Of a stretch of DNA of 64,000 nt, positions 33,176 through 42,527 are shown one piece after another. This DNA is from a bacterium BMS3Abin11 (lineage in GTDB: Bacteria; Pseudomonadota; Gammaproteobacteria; BMS3Bbin11): contig BDTD01000033.1 of NCBI GenBank assembly GCA_002897635.1, positions 62,001-126,000 of the forward strand. Reading direction: 5' to 3'. Positions within the stretch are counted from its first letter, which is position 1. Each line of letters begins with the position of its first letter. The notes beneath the pieces were generated by a model. It was not told where the DNA came from. It saw only the letters and a list, made by a program, of their open reading frames with translations, and did not search any database. Position numbers and translations under genes: made by a program.

Positions 33176-34573
33176 TTATGACTTTTCCAGATCCAGCACC
33201 CCACCTGGATTATCTTCTACCTGAGATGCCAGATCGCGTAGTGCCGCCTGCAGAGCCTCTTCTATCACGGGGTGGTAAAACGGCATACGGAGTAGATCAA
33301 ACACGGTCAAATCCTGCTGTATACACCATGCCATAAGATGCGCCAGGTGTTCGCCATTGATGCAGAACAGGCTGGCACCCAGTAGCTTGCCGGTTTTTTT
33401 ATCGCCATAAACACGAATCAGGCCTCGGTTTTTAGTCATTATCAGGGCGCGGCCTACCGGTGCCATTCTTATCTGGCCGATAACGGTTGTTTCCTGATCC
33501 AGCTCAGACCAGTTAGCGCCTGCCGTACATATATTTGGATCGGTGAATGTTATCGCAAGCGGTATTTTGCGTTTATAGGCCTGAATGCTATCTCCAGCAG
33601 CATTGATGCCGGCGATTCTGCCCTCGTCACCGGCTTCATGCAGGACGGCTCGATCACCGTTTACATCACCGGCGATGAAAACAGGCTGATCGCCACACTG
33701 CATAGTATTCGGATTGTAGAGTGGTACACCCTGCGGGTTCAGCTCGATATCCAGATTCTCAAGTCTCATGCCTTCAACATTTGGGCTGCGCCCCATGCTG
33801 ACCAGTAAGCTGTCAACCAGTACACTATTATCACCAGCAGTGACGCGCAGCTTGCCATCCTCCATTGTTACTTCTGCCCCCTGTCCCAGCCACAGCGGGA
33901 ACTCACGCGCGAGCGTTTCAATGACCGACTGCTGAATCTCCGGGTCTTCAATGCCGCCGATTTGTTCTGCCATATCGACACCGGTTACATCGACATCCAG
34001 CCGTGCCAGTGCCTGACCAATCTCCAGCCCAATCACGCCGAGACCAATAACGGCCACTGATTCAGGAAGCCCATCAAGTTCAAAAAGGGTATCGGTAGTG
34101 ATGATGCGGTCAGAGAATGCCTGCCAGGCCTTTGGGATGACAGGCGTTGTACCGCTGGTAATCACTACGCTGCTGAAATTAACAGTATCTTCTCCAACAC
34201 GCAGCTGTCCGGGTTTAATAAATTCAGCCAGGCCATGGATGATGTGGTCTTTCAAACGTTTGTCATTACTGGCGAAAACACGCTCAACAAACATGTCCCG
34301 CAGTTCGCGCACGAACTCCATTACTTCTTCTTTATCGACCGACAGTTGTTCGCTACCTTCTATGCCTTCACGCTCGAGCGCTTTACGACGATGAAAATCC
34401 TCAGCCGCCTGAATAAGTACTTTAGAAGGCATGCAACCGACTCGCGAACAGGTCGTGCCTAGCTCACCATTCTGAACTATCAAATAGCTTTTACCTTTAC
34501 GCACTACCTGTGACAGAGCATACAGACCAGCTGATCCCGCACCAATTATGACGACATCTACATTGTGCTTCAT
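33176..34573 (-). CDS. Dihydrolipoyl dehydrogenase-type flavoprotein disulfide reductase
   Basis: The 465-residue FAD/NAD protein has the FAD motif VVIIGAGSAGLYAL at the N-terminus, the redox disulfide in GTTCSRVGCMPSKVLIQ near residue 40 (CxxxxC), an NAD-binding VAVIGLGVIGLEIGQAL near residue 170 and FAxGDVNGD near residue 300. The active-site His-Glu pair is in YHPVIEEAL near the C-terminus, where HPTxSE is more usual. It is not beside a 2-oxoacid dehydrogenase, so it may serve another disulfide or quinone substrate; family assignment is sure, substrate is not. A 15-bp gap separates it from gpmA upstream. Confidence 0.85.
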   Translation of the reverse strand: MKHNVDVVIIGAGSAGLYALSQVVRKGKSYLIVQNGELGTTCSRVGCMPSKVLIQAAEDFHRRKALEREGIEGSEQLSVDKEEVMEFVRELRDMFVERVFASNDKRLKDHIIHGLAEFIKPGQLRVGEDTVNFSSVVITSGTTPVIPKAWQAFSDRIITTDTLFELDGLPESVAVIGLGVIGLEIGQALARLDVDVTGVDMAEQIGGIEDPEIQQSVIETLAREFPLWLGQGAEVTMEDGKLRVTAGDNSVLVDSLLVSMGRSPNVEGMRLENLDIELNPQGVPLYNPNTMQCGDQPVFIAGDVNGDRAVLHEAGDEGRIAGINAAGDSIQAYKRKIPLAITFTDPNICTAGANWSELDQETTVIGQIRMAPVGRALIMTKNRGLIRVYGDKKTGKLLGASLFCINGEHLAHLMAWCIQQDLTVFDLLRMPFYHPVIEEALQAALRDLASQVEDNPGGVLDLEKS

Positions 34574-34588
34574 TTATTTTAACTGATT

Positions 34589-35344
34589 CTATGTTTCGTT
34601 GATGGGGTCTTCCGTCTGTGCCTCGACTTCATGTATGCCGGCTTCAACCTTGCGCTGGTCACCAAGATAATAGCGCTTCTGTGCATGCATGGTTTCATCC
34701 AGTTCGTAGACCAGAGGAATACCGGTAGGCATGTTAACCCTGGCAATATCTTCATCCGAGATATTTTCGATATACTTCATCAGGGCTCGTAGACTGTTGC
34801 CATGCGCACAGATCATTACCTGTTTGCCCGCCTCTATCATTGGGCGAATGGTACTTTCCCAGTACTCAAGCACGCGGTTCAGGGTATCGTGCAATGATTC
34901 GGTATTCGGTAGTTTTATGCCAAGATCACTGTAGCGCGCATCATACATCGGATGACGTGGGTCAGACGTACTCAGTTCAGGTGGCCTAACCTCAAAGCCC
35001 CTGCGCCATTTCTGCACCTGCTCTTCACCATAATTTCTCATTACTTCTTTCTTATCCATCCCCTGTAATGCACCGTAGTGCCGCTCATTCAGAACCCATG
35101 ATTTGTCCACAGGAACCCACATCAAATCCATGTTATCGAGGATGATCCAGGTGGTACGAATTGACCGCTTAAGCAGTGAGGTATATACCCGATCGAACAC
35201 AAAACCAGCGTCTTTAAGTAGTTTAGCTGCATCGGTAGCCTCTTCTATCCCACGGTCAGTCAGATCAACATCTGTCCAGCCGGTAAAACGATTTTCCAGA
35301 TTCCACATACTCTGTCCGTGGCGGACTAGTACTAGCCTTTTCAT
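34589..35344 (-). CDS. gpmA: 2,3-bisphosphoglycerate-dependent phosphoglycerate mutase
   Basis: The 251-residue enzyme interconverts 3- and 2-phosphoglycerate. The phosphohistidine motif LVRHGQSMWN is at residues 5-14, with RHYGALQGMDKKE near residue 90 and the second active-site histidine in ICAHGNSLRAL near residue 184. It lies close to ppsA (phosphoenolpyruvate synthase), so the pair serves the lower glycolytic/gluconeogenic steps, although a repeat region separates them. Confidence 0.96.
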   Translation of the reverse strand: MKRLVLVRHGQSMWNLENRFTGWTDVDLTDRGIEEATDAAKLLKDAGFVFDRVYTSLLKRSIRTTWIILDNMDLMWVPVDKSWVLNERHYGALQGMDKKEVMRNYGEEQVQKWRRGFEVRPPELSTSDPRHPMYDARYSDLGIKLPNTESLHDTLNRVLEYWESTIRPMIEAGKQVMICAHGNSLRALMKYIENISDEDIARVNMPTGIPLVYELDETMHAQKRYYLGDQRKVEAGIHEVEAQTEDPINET

Positions 35345-35377
35345 ATTTTCTCTCTCGTAAAATTTCTGGATAGAAGG

Positions 35378-35514
35378 ATAAAGGTAAAAGGAGAAAGGTG
35401 AAAGGTGAAAGGGAAAAAGAAGAAGAAGAAAGGAGGAAAGGAGGAAAGGAAAATCAAAAGCATCATGCCCCTTAGTCCTTTGTCCTTAATCTTTCCTCCT
35501 TTCCTCCTTTCCCC
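35378..35514. repeat. Heptamer hairpin, units AGGAGGAA / TTTCCTCC
   Basis: The left arm has GAAAGGTGAAAGGTGAAAGG and AAGGAGGAAAGGAGGAAAGG. The right arm has CTTTCCTCCTTTCCTCC and TTTCCCC. A TTAGTCCTTTGTCCTTAATC core segment resembles the elements at 12280 and 37967. The right arm overlaps the last codons of ppsA. Confidence 0.88.
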
Positions 35515-37891
35515 TGGTTTTCTGCCGTCCTGCGATATCTAGCCATGTCTCAATAATGGTGTCGGGGCTCAGTGACAGGCTGCTGATCCCCTGTTCAACC
35601 AGCCAGGCTGCAAACTCAGGATAATCCGACGGCCCCTGGCCGCAGATACCAATATACTTATTGTGCTTCAGACAGGCCTTGATCGCCATCAATAGCATCT
35701 TGCGAATGGCTGGATCACGTTCATCAAACAAATGTGCCACAAGGCCAGAGTCACGATCCAGCCCCAGGGTCAGCTGGGTCAGGTCATTGGAACCGATCGA
35801 AAAACCGTCGAAATACTGCAAAAACTCCTCGGCCATTACGGCATTGGAAGGCAGCTCGCACATCATTAAAATCTTCAGGCCGTTTTCACCGCGTCGCAAA
35901 CCATTTTCTGCCAGCAGATCGATGATGGCTGAAGCCTCGTCCAGCGTGCGAACAAAGGGCACCATGACCTGGATATTAAGCAGCCCCATATCATCTCGAA
36001 CTGACTTAAGGGCCTGGCATTCCATGGCGAAACTTTCTCTGAACTGGGGTGAAAGATAGCGTGTGGTACCGCGGTAGCCGATCATCGGATTTTCTTCATC
36101 GGGCTCGTAGAGTTCGCCGCCCAGCAGGTTGATGTATTCATTGCTCTTGAAATCAGACAGACGCACAATCACTGGCTGTGGGGCAAATGCGGCGGCAATG
36201 GTAGCGATGCCTTCTTTCAGTTTTTTGATATAGAATTCAACAGGGCCGTCATAACCCGCTATTTTTTCGGCTATCTGCCGCTGCAAACCTTCCTCCAGGT
36301 GACTGTAGCCAAGCAGGGCCTGCGGATGTATACCGATCATGGCGTTTATAATAAATTCCAGCCGTGCAAGTCCAACGCCCTGATTGGGCACACGCGAAAA
36401 ATCAAAGGCACGCGTCGGGTTACCGACATTCATCATTAGTTTTACCGGCAGGTCCGGTAAACTATCAACTTCATGCCTTTCCACCTCAAACGCCAGCTTC
36501 CCCTCATAGACACTGCCAGTATCACCTTCTGCACAGCAAACAGTAAGCTCCTGCCCATCATGAATACTGCCTGTGGCATCGCCGCAGCCTACGATAGCCG
36601 GAATATCCAGCTCTCGCGCGATGATTGCCGCGTGGCAGGTGCGACCACCACGATTAGTGACTATCGCCGATGCACGCTTCATGATCGGTTCCCAGTCCGG
36701 GTCGGTCATATCGGTCACCAGAACATCACCGGCCTGCACATCCTCCATCTTCGACGGATCAAGGACAACCCGGCCAATGCCACTGCCGATACGTCGGCCT
36801 ATCGCTCTGCCGGTAATTAACACCGGGCTTTTCTGCCGCAGATGATAGCGCTCTATTACAGCACCACCCTGCTCCCCGCTGCGCACCGTTTCCGGTCTTG
36901 CCTGCACTATATAGAGTCCACCGTCTACGCCATCGAGTGCCCACTCTATATCCATCGGCCTGCCATAGTGTTGTTCGATAGACACGGCATGGCGCGCCAG
37001 GGCTTCAACCTGTTTATCCGTAATGCAGAAGCGTCGGCGATCACTGTCCTCCACCTCGACCGTGCGTAGCGATTTGCCCTGTTCCGAAGTACCGGTAAAA
37101 ATCATCTTGATCGCCTTTTCACCTAAAGACCGGCTGAGTATGGCCTGCTGTCCGGCTGTCAGTGTCGGCTTATAGACAAAAAATTCATCCGGGTTGACGG
37201 CTCCCTGCACCACTGTTTCACCAAGCCCCCAGGCGCCGGTGATAAAGACGGCATCGCTGAAACCGCTCTCCGTATCCAGGGTAAAAATTACCCCGGCACT
37301 GCCTATATCACTGCGTATCATGCGCTGAACGCCTGCTGACAGAGCAACTGCCGCATGGTCAAAGCCCTGGTGTACACGATAGGCAATAGCCCGGTTATTG
37401 AAAAGCGAGGCAAACACATGGTGCACAGCACTCAGCACATTGCCGGTACCGCGAATGTTGAGAAAGGTGTCCTGCTGGCCGGCAAATGAGGCCTCGGGCA
37501 GATCCTCTGCTGTGGCGGAGGAACGCACGGCGACAGCCACATTGCTACCAAACTGCCGCTCCATCTGTCGATAGGACTCTCCTATCTCCTCCTGTAGACG
37601 TTGCCCTAAGGGGGCATCAATCAGCCAGCCCCGGATTTCATTACCGGCTAGCTCCAATGCATTGACATCGTCGACATCAAGATTCTGCAGGCTCTGGTTG
37701 ATTTTTGTATCGAGATTGTTGTCGGCCAGGAATTCGCGGTAAGCCTCTGCAGTGGTAGCAAAACCCTCCGGGACGTTTACCCCTGTGGCAGACAGCTGAT
37801 TGATCATTTCACCGAGTGATGCATTTTTGCCGCCAACGATTGCGACATCCGCATTACCAACATCTTCAAGACCAACAACCCGGTTCTTCAT
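35486..37891 (-). CDS. ppsA: Phosphoenolpyruvate synthase
   Basis: The 801-residue enzyme makes PEP from pyruvate and ATP for gluconeogenesis. It shows the N-terminal ATP-binding domain ([12 protein letters not shown] near residue 20, [20 protein letters not shown] near residue 123), the phosphohistidine in [21 protein letters not shown] near residue 415 and the C-terminal PEP/pyruvate domain with [16 protein letters not shown] near residue 715. The protein ends [11 protein letters not shown], which is read from the heptamer element rather than from a conserved C-terminus. Confidence 0.97.
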   Translation of the reverse strand: MKNRVVGLEDVGNADVAIVGGKNASLGEMINQLSATGVNVPEGFATTAEAYREFLADNNLDTKINQSLQNLDVDDVNALELAGNEIRGWLIDAPLGQRLQEEIGESYRQMERQFGSNVAVAVRSSATAEDLPEASFAGQQDTFLNIRGTGNVLSAVHHVFASLFNNRAIAYRVHQGFDHAAVALSAGVQRMIRSDIGSAGVIFTLDTESGFSDAVFITGAWGLGETVVQGAVNPDEFFVYKPTLTAGQQAILSRSLGEKAIKMIFTGTSEQGKSLRTVEVEDSDRRRFCITDKQVEALARHAVSIEQHYGRPMDIEWALDGVDGGLYIVQARPETVRSGEQGGAVIERYHLRQKSPVLITGRAIGRRIGSGIGRVVLDPSKMEDVQAGDVLVTDMTDPDWEPIMKRASAIVTNRGGRTCHAAIIARELDIPAIVGCGDATGSIHDGQELTVCCAEGDTGSVYEGKLAFEVERHEVDSLPDLPVKLMMNVGNPTRAFDFSRVPNQGVGLARLEFIINAMIGIHPQALLGYSHLEEGLQRQIAEKIAGYDGPVEFYIKKLKEGIATIAAAFAPQPVIVRLSDFKSNEYINLLGGELYEPDEENPMIGYRGTTRYLSPQFRESFAMECQALKSVRDDMGLLNIQVMVPFVRTLDEASAIIDLLAENGLRRGENGLKILMMCELPSNAVMAEEFLQYFDGFSIGSNDLTQLTLGLDRDSGLVAHLFDERDPAIRKMLLMAIKACLKHNKYIGICGQGPSDYPEFAAWLVEQGISSLSLSPDTIIETWLDIAGRQKTRGKEERRKD

Positions 37892-37921
37892 TATCCAGCC
37901 TCCACGGTGGCACTATTGTAT

Positions 37922-38093
37922 CGTAGGAGCGTCGCCCTCGGCGCGATTATTTTAGACAAAAGATACGGGATTAAGGATTCGAGATGAAAGATGAAAGAAT
38001 TGGAACTTGATGTTTTCTTAACCTTTTATCCTTAGTCCCGAATCTTTGATCCTTTTTTTTAGAAAACATCGCGCCGAGGACAACGCTCCTGCA
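37922..38093. repeat. GTAGG-type palindrome with a heptamer hairpin inside its loop
   Basis: The outer arms are CGTAGGAGCGTCGCCCTCGG with CGCGAT (37922-37947) and ATCGCGCCGAGGACAACGCT with CCTGCA (38068-38093). The loop between them holds a heptamer-type hairpin (37967-38052: GGGATTAAGGATTCGAGATG to CCTTAGTCCCGAATC). The heptamer element therefore appears inserted in the older palindrome. The gap between ppsA and rhlB holds nothing else. Confidence 0.82.
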
Positions 38094-38127
38094 GCAGATC
38101 ATTGGGTAGAAGAGATGTACTAAGTAA

Positions 38128-39615
38128 TCAACCTATAGCAGGCGGCCCATCTCTCCGGCGTCGTATGGACGGAATGTCCTTTGTTGACGGTGAAACCGGT
38201 GTTTCTACCTGAACAATCTCTACCGGCCTACTGCGCTTGCTGCCGCCGTCATCATTCTTGCTATCTTTACCTGCTTTGGCCTGTCTGCGATCAATTGTAC
38301 TGTGCGGGCCGGAACGGCGCTTCTCTCTGTCACCCGATCTCGGGCCTGTATGTTGCCCGTCCCGCGGCTTATTATTGAAGCGATCCTTTCTATCGGACCT
38401 GTTATCCGGCCTATTGCGAGATGTGCTTGATGAAGGTTTCAATGTTGCCAGCATTTCAGGCTCAATCTTGCCGAGTGGGATGGGTTTACCGATAAATTCC
38501 TCAATATCCATCAAGAAATAGGCGGTGTCTTCGCAGGCAAAGGATATAGCATCACCCGATGCACCAGCACGTGCTGTGCGGCCAATGCGATGAACATAGT
38601 CTTCAGCATCCTGTGGCAGATCATAATTGAAGACATGTGATACAGCAGGTATATGCAGGCCTCTGGCTGCGACATCTGTTGCTACCAAAATGCTAATTTT
38701 GTCATCCTTGAAATCCTGTAGCAGTCTTTCACGCTTTAACTGCGGCACATCACCAGAAATGATGCCTGCTTTGAATCCGTTGGCGCGCAGACCATTATAG
38801 ATTTTCTCGGCAACCCATTTCATGTTGACAAAGATAAGTGTGCGCGCGGGCTTATGCTGGTTCAACAGGCCGACCAGCAGTGGTAGTTTTTCCTCATTGC
38901 CCGGGTGATAGACAATCTGGGTAATTTTGTCAGCGGTAATCGTTTTACTTTCGATTTTTACTTCTACCGGATCGTTCATGTGCTCATAGGCCAGCTCTTC
39001 TACACGATGGCTCAGTGTTGCTGAGAAAAGCATACTGAGGCGATCAGCCGGTGCAGTCATCCGATGCAGCAGATAACGAATGTCCTTGATAAAGCCCATG
39101 TCGAACATGCGATCCGCCTCATCCAGGATCAGCACATCAAGCCGATCCAGTTTATACAGGCCCTGCTTGAAGTAATCGATTAAACGGCCGGGGGTGCCAA
39201 CCAGGATATCGACGCCATTTTCCAGCATTTTACGTTGCGTATCATAACCTGTACCACCGTAGATCAGTCCCAGCCTGAGGCCAGTATGTCTGCCGATAAC
39301 GCTTGCATCCTTTTCAATTTGTATCGCCAGTTCCCGTGTCGGGGCAAGGATCAATACCCGTGGTTGATTCTTTTTTCTTTCCACATCCGGCTCTTTAGCT
39401 AGCAGGTGCTGATAGGCAGCCAGCAGGAAGGCCATGGTTTTACCTGTGCCGGTCTGTGCCTGTCCCGCAACATCCTTGCCGGCGAGTGCATGCGGCAGGG
39501 TTTCTGCCTGTATTGGTGTACAAAACTCGAATCCGGCCTCATTCAATCCCTGCAACAGGGATTCATGGAGTGCAAAATCGCTGAATTTTTTATCTGTAAG
39601 ATGTGTGGTAGTCAT
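38128..39615 (-). CDS. rhlB: ATP-dependent RNA helicase RhlB
   Basis: The 495-residue DEAD-box helicase unwinds RNA, in relatives as part of the RNase E degradosome. Motifs in order: Q-motif region FCTPIQAETLP near residue 31, AQTGTGKT near residue 55, LILDEADRMFDMGF near residue 160, FSATLS near residue 195 and YVHRIGRTARAG near residue 340. A basic, low-complexity tail of about 100 residues (SRNRPDNRSDRKDRFNN) follows, common in RhlB for RNA binding. It is divergent from trxA-rho, a classical gammaproteobacterial arrangement. Its ribosome binding site (AGAGG, 8 nt before the ATG) lies inside the inverted repeat of a mobile element. Confidence 0.95.
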   Translation of the reverse strand: MTTTHLTDKKFSDFALHESLLQGLNEAGFEFCTPIQAETLPHALAGKDVAGQAQTGTGKTMAFLLAAYQHLLAKEPDVERKKNQPRVLILAPTRELAIQIEKDASVIGRHTGLRLGLIYGGTGYDTQRKMLENGVDILVGTPGRLIDYFKQGLYKLDRLDVLILDEADRMFDMGFIKDIRYLLHRMTAPADRLSMLFSATLSHRVEELAYEHMNDPVEVKIESKTITADKITQIVYHPGNEEKLPLLVGLLNQHKPARTLIFVNMKWVAEKIYNGLRANGFKAGIISGDVPQLKRERLLQDFKDDKISILVATDVAARGLHIPAVSHVFNYDLPQDAEDYVHRIGRTARAGASGDAISFACEDTAYFLMDIEEFIGKPIPLGKIEPEMLATLKPSSSTSRNRPDNRSDRKDRFNNKPRDGQHTGPRSGDREKRRSGPHSTIDRRQAKAGKDSKNDDGGSKRSRPVEIVQVETPVSPSTKDIPSIRRRRDGPPAIG

Positions 39616-39884
39616 TTAAGGAACCTCTGATCAATTATGCCATATCTCTGGCTTACAGGCTGACTCACAATCAAGGCGCAGCTTTGAAAGCATGCCTGGG
39701 CCTGGTGAAAAGGTGCAACGCAGAGTGTGAATCAGTCTGTAAACCCAAAGGGCGAGGCCTGAAGCGCGCATCTACGGCATAGTGCTTCTTGCAAAAGACC
39801 GGGCCATTCGCTGCGAAGCACGCTTTTTAGCTGTGCGCTTCAGGCCTCGCAGAGATGTGGCATAATTGATCAGAGACTCCTTAA
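39616..39884. mobile_element. 269-bp MITE-like element, copy 1
   Basis: Both ends carry the inverted sequence TTAAGGARCCTCTGATCAAT continuing ATGCC. The element begins at the base next to the rhlB start codon and ends 110 bp before trxA. It aligns along its length with the reverse complement of 57315-57583, which is exactly the same length. It has no transposase. Its left end provides the rhlB ribosome binding site. Confidence 0.88.
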
Positions 39885-39994
39885 TTGCAATATTATCAGG
39901 AAATAGACCAAAGGTGGACTTGCAATAACGCGGTGATTGGGCTGAAATAGAAATCATTATCCCCACTGATATCCATTAAACAAAGAGGAAAGCA

Positions 39995-40321
39995 ATGAGT
40001 AATTCCATTATTCAGGTGACTGATGATGATTTCGAGGAAGTAGTCTTACGTTCATCTGAACCTGTGCTGGTTGATTACTGGGCAGAATGGTGCGGCCCGT
40101 GCAAGATGATCACGCCACTACTGGAAGAAATTGTGGTCGAATACGGCGATAAAATAAAGGTCACCAAACTTAACATTGACGATAATCCGGCTACGCCACC
40201 AAAATACGGAATACGGGGGATCCCAACATTGATGCTGTTCAAGGACGGTAATGTAGAAGCGACAAAAGTCGGTGCTCTGTCGAAGTCACAGCTAACTGCT
40301 TTTATTGATGCGAATAGCTAA
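39995..40321 (+). CDS. trxA: Thioredoxin 1
   Basis: The 108-residue cytosolic thioredoxin reduces protein disulfides. The active site is [13 protein letters not shown] at residues 28-40, and the cis-proline motif [14 protein letters not shown] lies near residue 72. Length and motifs match classical TrxA. AAAGAGGAAAG provides the ribosome binding site. Gene order rhlB (divergent)-trxA-rho is conserved in gammaproteobacteria. A second type of small element begins directly at the stop codon. Confidence 0.97.
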   Translation: MSNSIIQVTDDDFEEVVLRSSEPVLVDYWAEWCGPCKMITPLLEEIVVEYGDKIKVTKLNIDDNPATPPKYGIRGIPTLMLFKDGNVEATKVGALSKSQLTAFIDANS

Positions 40322-40481
40322 AGGGTACCTCTATTAATTAATGAATATTCATCTTACATGAAAAATCGTCTATCTCTGCGTTAAGAATCTTCGCAATAGC
40401 TAGCTATTACGTGCGATCCTTGCCTTGATATAAACAATTTTTCATGCAATCTGATCTATCCATAATTAATAGAGGTGCCCT
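40322..40481. mobile_element. ~160-bp MITE-like element, family B copy 1
   Basis: The ends are inverted repeats: AGGGTACCTCTATTAATTA on the left and TAATTAATAGAGGTGCCCT on the right. Internally it contains GCGTTAAGAATCTTCGCAAT and AGCTAGCTATTACGTGCGAT. A second copy in the opposite orientation lies at 49396-49558. It starts right at the trxA stop codon and has no ORF. Confidence 0.85.
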
Positions 40482-40862
40482 AAAAGGATTATTTAAGCTG
40501 CAAATACGCAATGAAAACTAGAAAAGAATGACTACACTATAATGCAGAAAATACCTGAAAATAAAAATGTGGAGTCGCTTCTGTTTTTATCTAATATCAA
40601 TTTCCTTTGCGTCTTTGCTTTCTGGCGGTTCAATAAAAATCAAATAAACACTGAACATTAATGCTTTACCTCCCGCCATGGTAGTGCTAATCTTATGGAG
40701 ACATAAGGATAATCCTTAAAAAGAAGCAAATGCTCACTCGAGCACCCTCAGCAGCAGTAATCAGCTACAAAAAAGTACCAAAATAAAAGAAATCTACCGG
40801 AAACTTCCGGGTTTCACTCAATCAATCCCTGGACAATAACTGTCCGCCATACATTCTCAGCT
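40482..40862 (+). promoter_or_regulatory. rho leader region
   Basis: This 380-bp gene-free stretch precedes rho. A TATAAT at 40538-40543 is a possible -10 box, although no good -35 is visible. A long untranslated leader would fit the known autogenous control of rho, but no specific rut-like pattern is certain here. CCGGAAACTTCCGG at about 40798-40811 forms a small hairpin near the gene. Confidence 0.35.
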
Positions 40863-42137
40863 ATGAATCAGCCCACATCTATACACCTCTCTGAAATTAA
40901 ACGCATGACGCCTACCGACCTGGTCGAGCATGCCTCTGAACTTAAACTGAGCAACATCTCCCGCATGCGCAAACAGGATCAGATCTTTGCGATCCTTAAG
41001 GCAGAATCAAAACGCGGCACCAAAATAGCCGGTGGAGGAGTGGTTGAAATTCTACAGGACGGCTTTGGCTTTCTGCGCTCTGCTGACAGTTCCTATCTTG
41101 CCGGACCGGATGATATCTACGTTTCACCTAGCCAGATCCGCCGTTTCAGTTTACGTACCGGCGATACCATTACCGGACAGATCAGACCACCAAAGGACTC
41201 CGAACGTTATTTTGCCCTGCTCAAAGTCGAAACAATTAATGGCCAGCATCCCGACGAGGTCAAAAACAAAATTCTGTTTGAAAATCTGACTCCGCTACAC
41301 CCGAACAAAAGAATGCCCCTGGAACGGGAAAATGGTTCAGCTGAAGACATTACCAGTCGAATTATTGACCTCGTTGCACCGATAGGTAAAGGCCAACGTG
41401 GCCTGATAGTTTCATCACCCAAGAGCGGTAAAACGGTAATGCTGCAGCAGATCGCTCACGCCATAACTGCCAACAGCCCGGATGTCGAGCTTATTGTACT
41501 GTTGATTGATGAACGGCCGGAAGAAGTGACCGAGATGCAGCGCACCATCCGCGGTGAAGTCATCGCTTCAACCTTCGATGAACCGGCTTCACGCCATGTG
41601 CAGGTAGCTGAAATGGTCATCGAAAAGGCCAAGCGTCTGGTTGAACATAAACGCGATGTGGTGATTCTGCTGGATTCTATTACCCGCCTGGCACGTGCCT
41701 ATAACACGGTCGCGCCATCGTCCGGGAAGGTATTGACCGGTGGTGTCGATGCCAATGCACTACAACGCCCGAAACGTTTCTTCGGTGCAGCACGAAACAT
41801 AGAGGAAGGTGGCAGCCTGACCATACTTGCCACCGCGCTGATCGAAACCGGCTCAAAAATGGATGATGTCATCTACGAAGAGTTCAAGGGTACTGGCAAC
41901 ATGGAAATCCATCTCGACCGCCGTATCGCCGAACGTCGAATTTATCCAACTATCATCATCAACAAGTCCGGCACGCGACGTGAGGAATTGTTGACAGCCC
42001 CTGATGAGCTGCAGAAAATCTGGCTGCTGCGAAACCTGCTACATCCGATGGACGATGTAGAAGCGGTGATTTTTATGATCGACAAAATGAAGGCTACAAA
42101 AAATAATGCCGAATTCTTCAAATCGATGAAGGGCTAA
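40863..42137 (+). CDS. rho: Transcription termination factor Rho
   Basis: The 424-residue hexameric RNA helicase terminates transcription. The N-terminal OB fold has [22 protein letters not shown] near residue 62. The ATPase domain has the P-loop [15 protein letters not shown] near residue 183, [13 protein letters not shown] near residue 215 and the Q-loop/R-loop region [27 protein letters not shown] near residue 317. It is full length, with no inserts. Confidence 0.98.
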   Translation: MNQPTSIHLSEIKRMTPTDLVEHASELKLSNISRMRKQDQIFAILKAESKRGTKIAGGGVVEILQDGFGFLRSADSSYLAGPDDIYVSPSQIRRFSLRTGDTITGQIRPPKDSERYFALLKVETINGQHPDEVKNKILFENLTPLHPNKRMPLERENGSAEDITSRIIDLVAPIGKGQRGLIVSSPKSGKTVMLQQIAHAITANSPDVELIVLLIDERPEEVTEMQRTIRGEVIASTFDEPASRHVQVAEMVIEKAKRLVEHKRDVVILLDSITRLARAYNTVAPSSGKVLTGGVDANALQRPKRFFGAARNIEEGGSLTILATALIETGSKMDDVIYEEFKGTGNMEIHLDRRIAERRIYPTIIINKSGTRREELLTAPDELQKIWLLRNLLHPMDDVEAVIFMIDKMKATKNNAEFFKSMKG

Positions 42138-42167
42138 AGAGCTCAATCAGCAATTACAACATCATGC

Positions 42168-42195
42168 TTGAGTTTTTAGCAGAATTTGCTATTAT
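42168..42195 (+). promoter_or_regulatory. Probable sigma-70 promoter of rpmE
   Basis: A -35 TTGAGT (42168-42173) and a -10 TATTAT (42190-42195) are separated by 16 bp, and TG precedes the -10 (TGCTATTAT). The rpmE start is 58 bp downstream. Confidence 0.6.
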
Positions 42196-42252
42196 TCGCG
42201 CCCTTTTCCAGCAACCCAGCAAAAACACCACATACGGTGGAGTGACAAGACA

Positions 42253-42462
42253 ATGAAGGAAGCGACACACCCCGATTACAGCACCATGCAGGTCACCTGC
42301 ACCTGTGGTAACACATTTGAAACCCGATCCACGTTGGGCCATGATCTCAATGTCGAAGTCTGCTCCCAGTGCCATCCATTTTATACCGGCAAGCAGAAAA
42401 TGCTCGATACTGGAGGACGTGTAAGTAAATTTAAGGATAAATATAGTCGCGGTAAAAAATAA
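42253..42462 (+). CDS. rpmE: 50S ribosomal protein L31 (zinc form)
   Basis: The 69-residue protein retains the zinc-binding cysteines (CTCGNTF near residue 15 and [13 protein letters not shown] near residue 37), so it is the C+ L31 expected when zinc is sufficient. The C-terminal basic region is normal. It has its own promoter and an intrinsic terminator. Confidence 0.97.
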   Translation: MKEATHPDYSTMQVTCTCGNTFETRSTLGHDLNVEVCSQCHPFYTGKQKMLDTGGRVSKFKDKYSRGKK

Positions 42463-42480
42463 TCTCGACTTTTTATCTTG

Positions 42481-42517
42481 AATAAAGGGCGCCGGTTGGC
42501 GCCCTTTATTGTTTTTT
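42481..42517 (+). terminator. Intrinsic terminator of rpmE
   Basis: A perfect 13-bp stem (AATAAAGGGCGCC / GGCGCCCTTTATT) with a GGTT loop is followed by GTTTTTT. It lies between the convergent rpmE and prmB. Confidence 0.92.
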
Positions 42518-42527
42518 GCACTTCGAA

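Noticed and set aside
39772-39966. 64-codon reverse ORF between rhlB and trxA
   Set aside because: It straddles the right half of the 269-bp element and unique DNA, with no ribosome binding site or similarity between copies in that frame.
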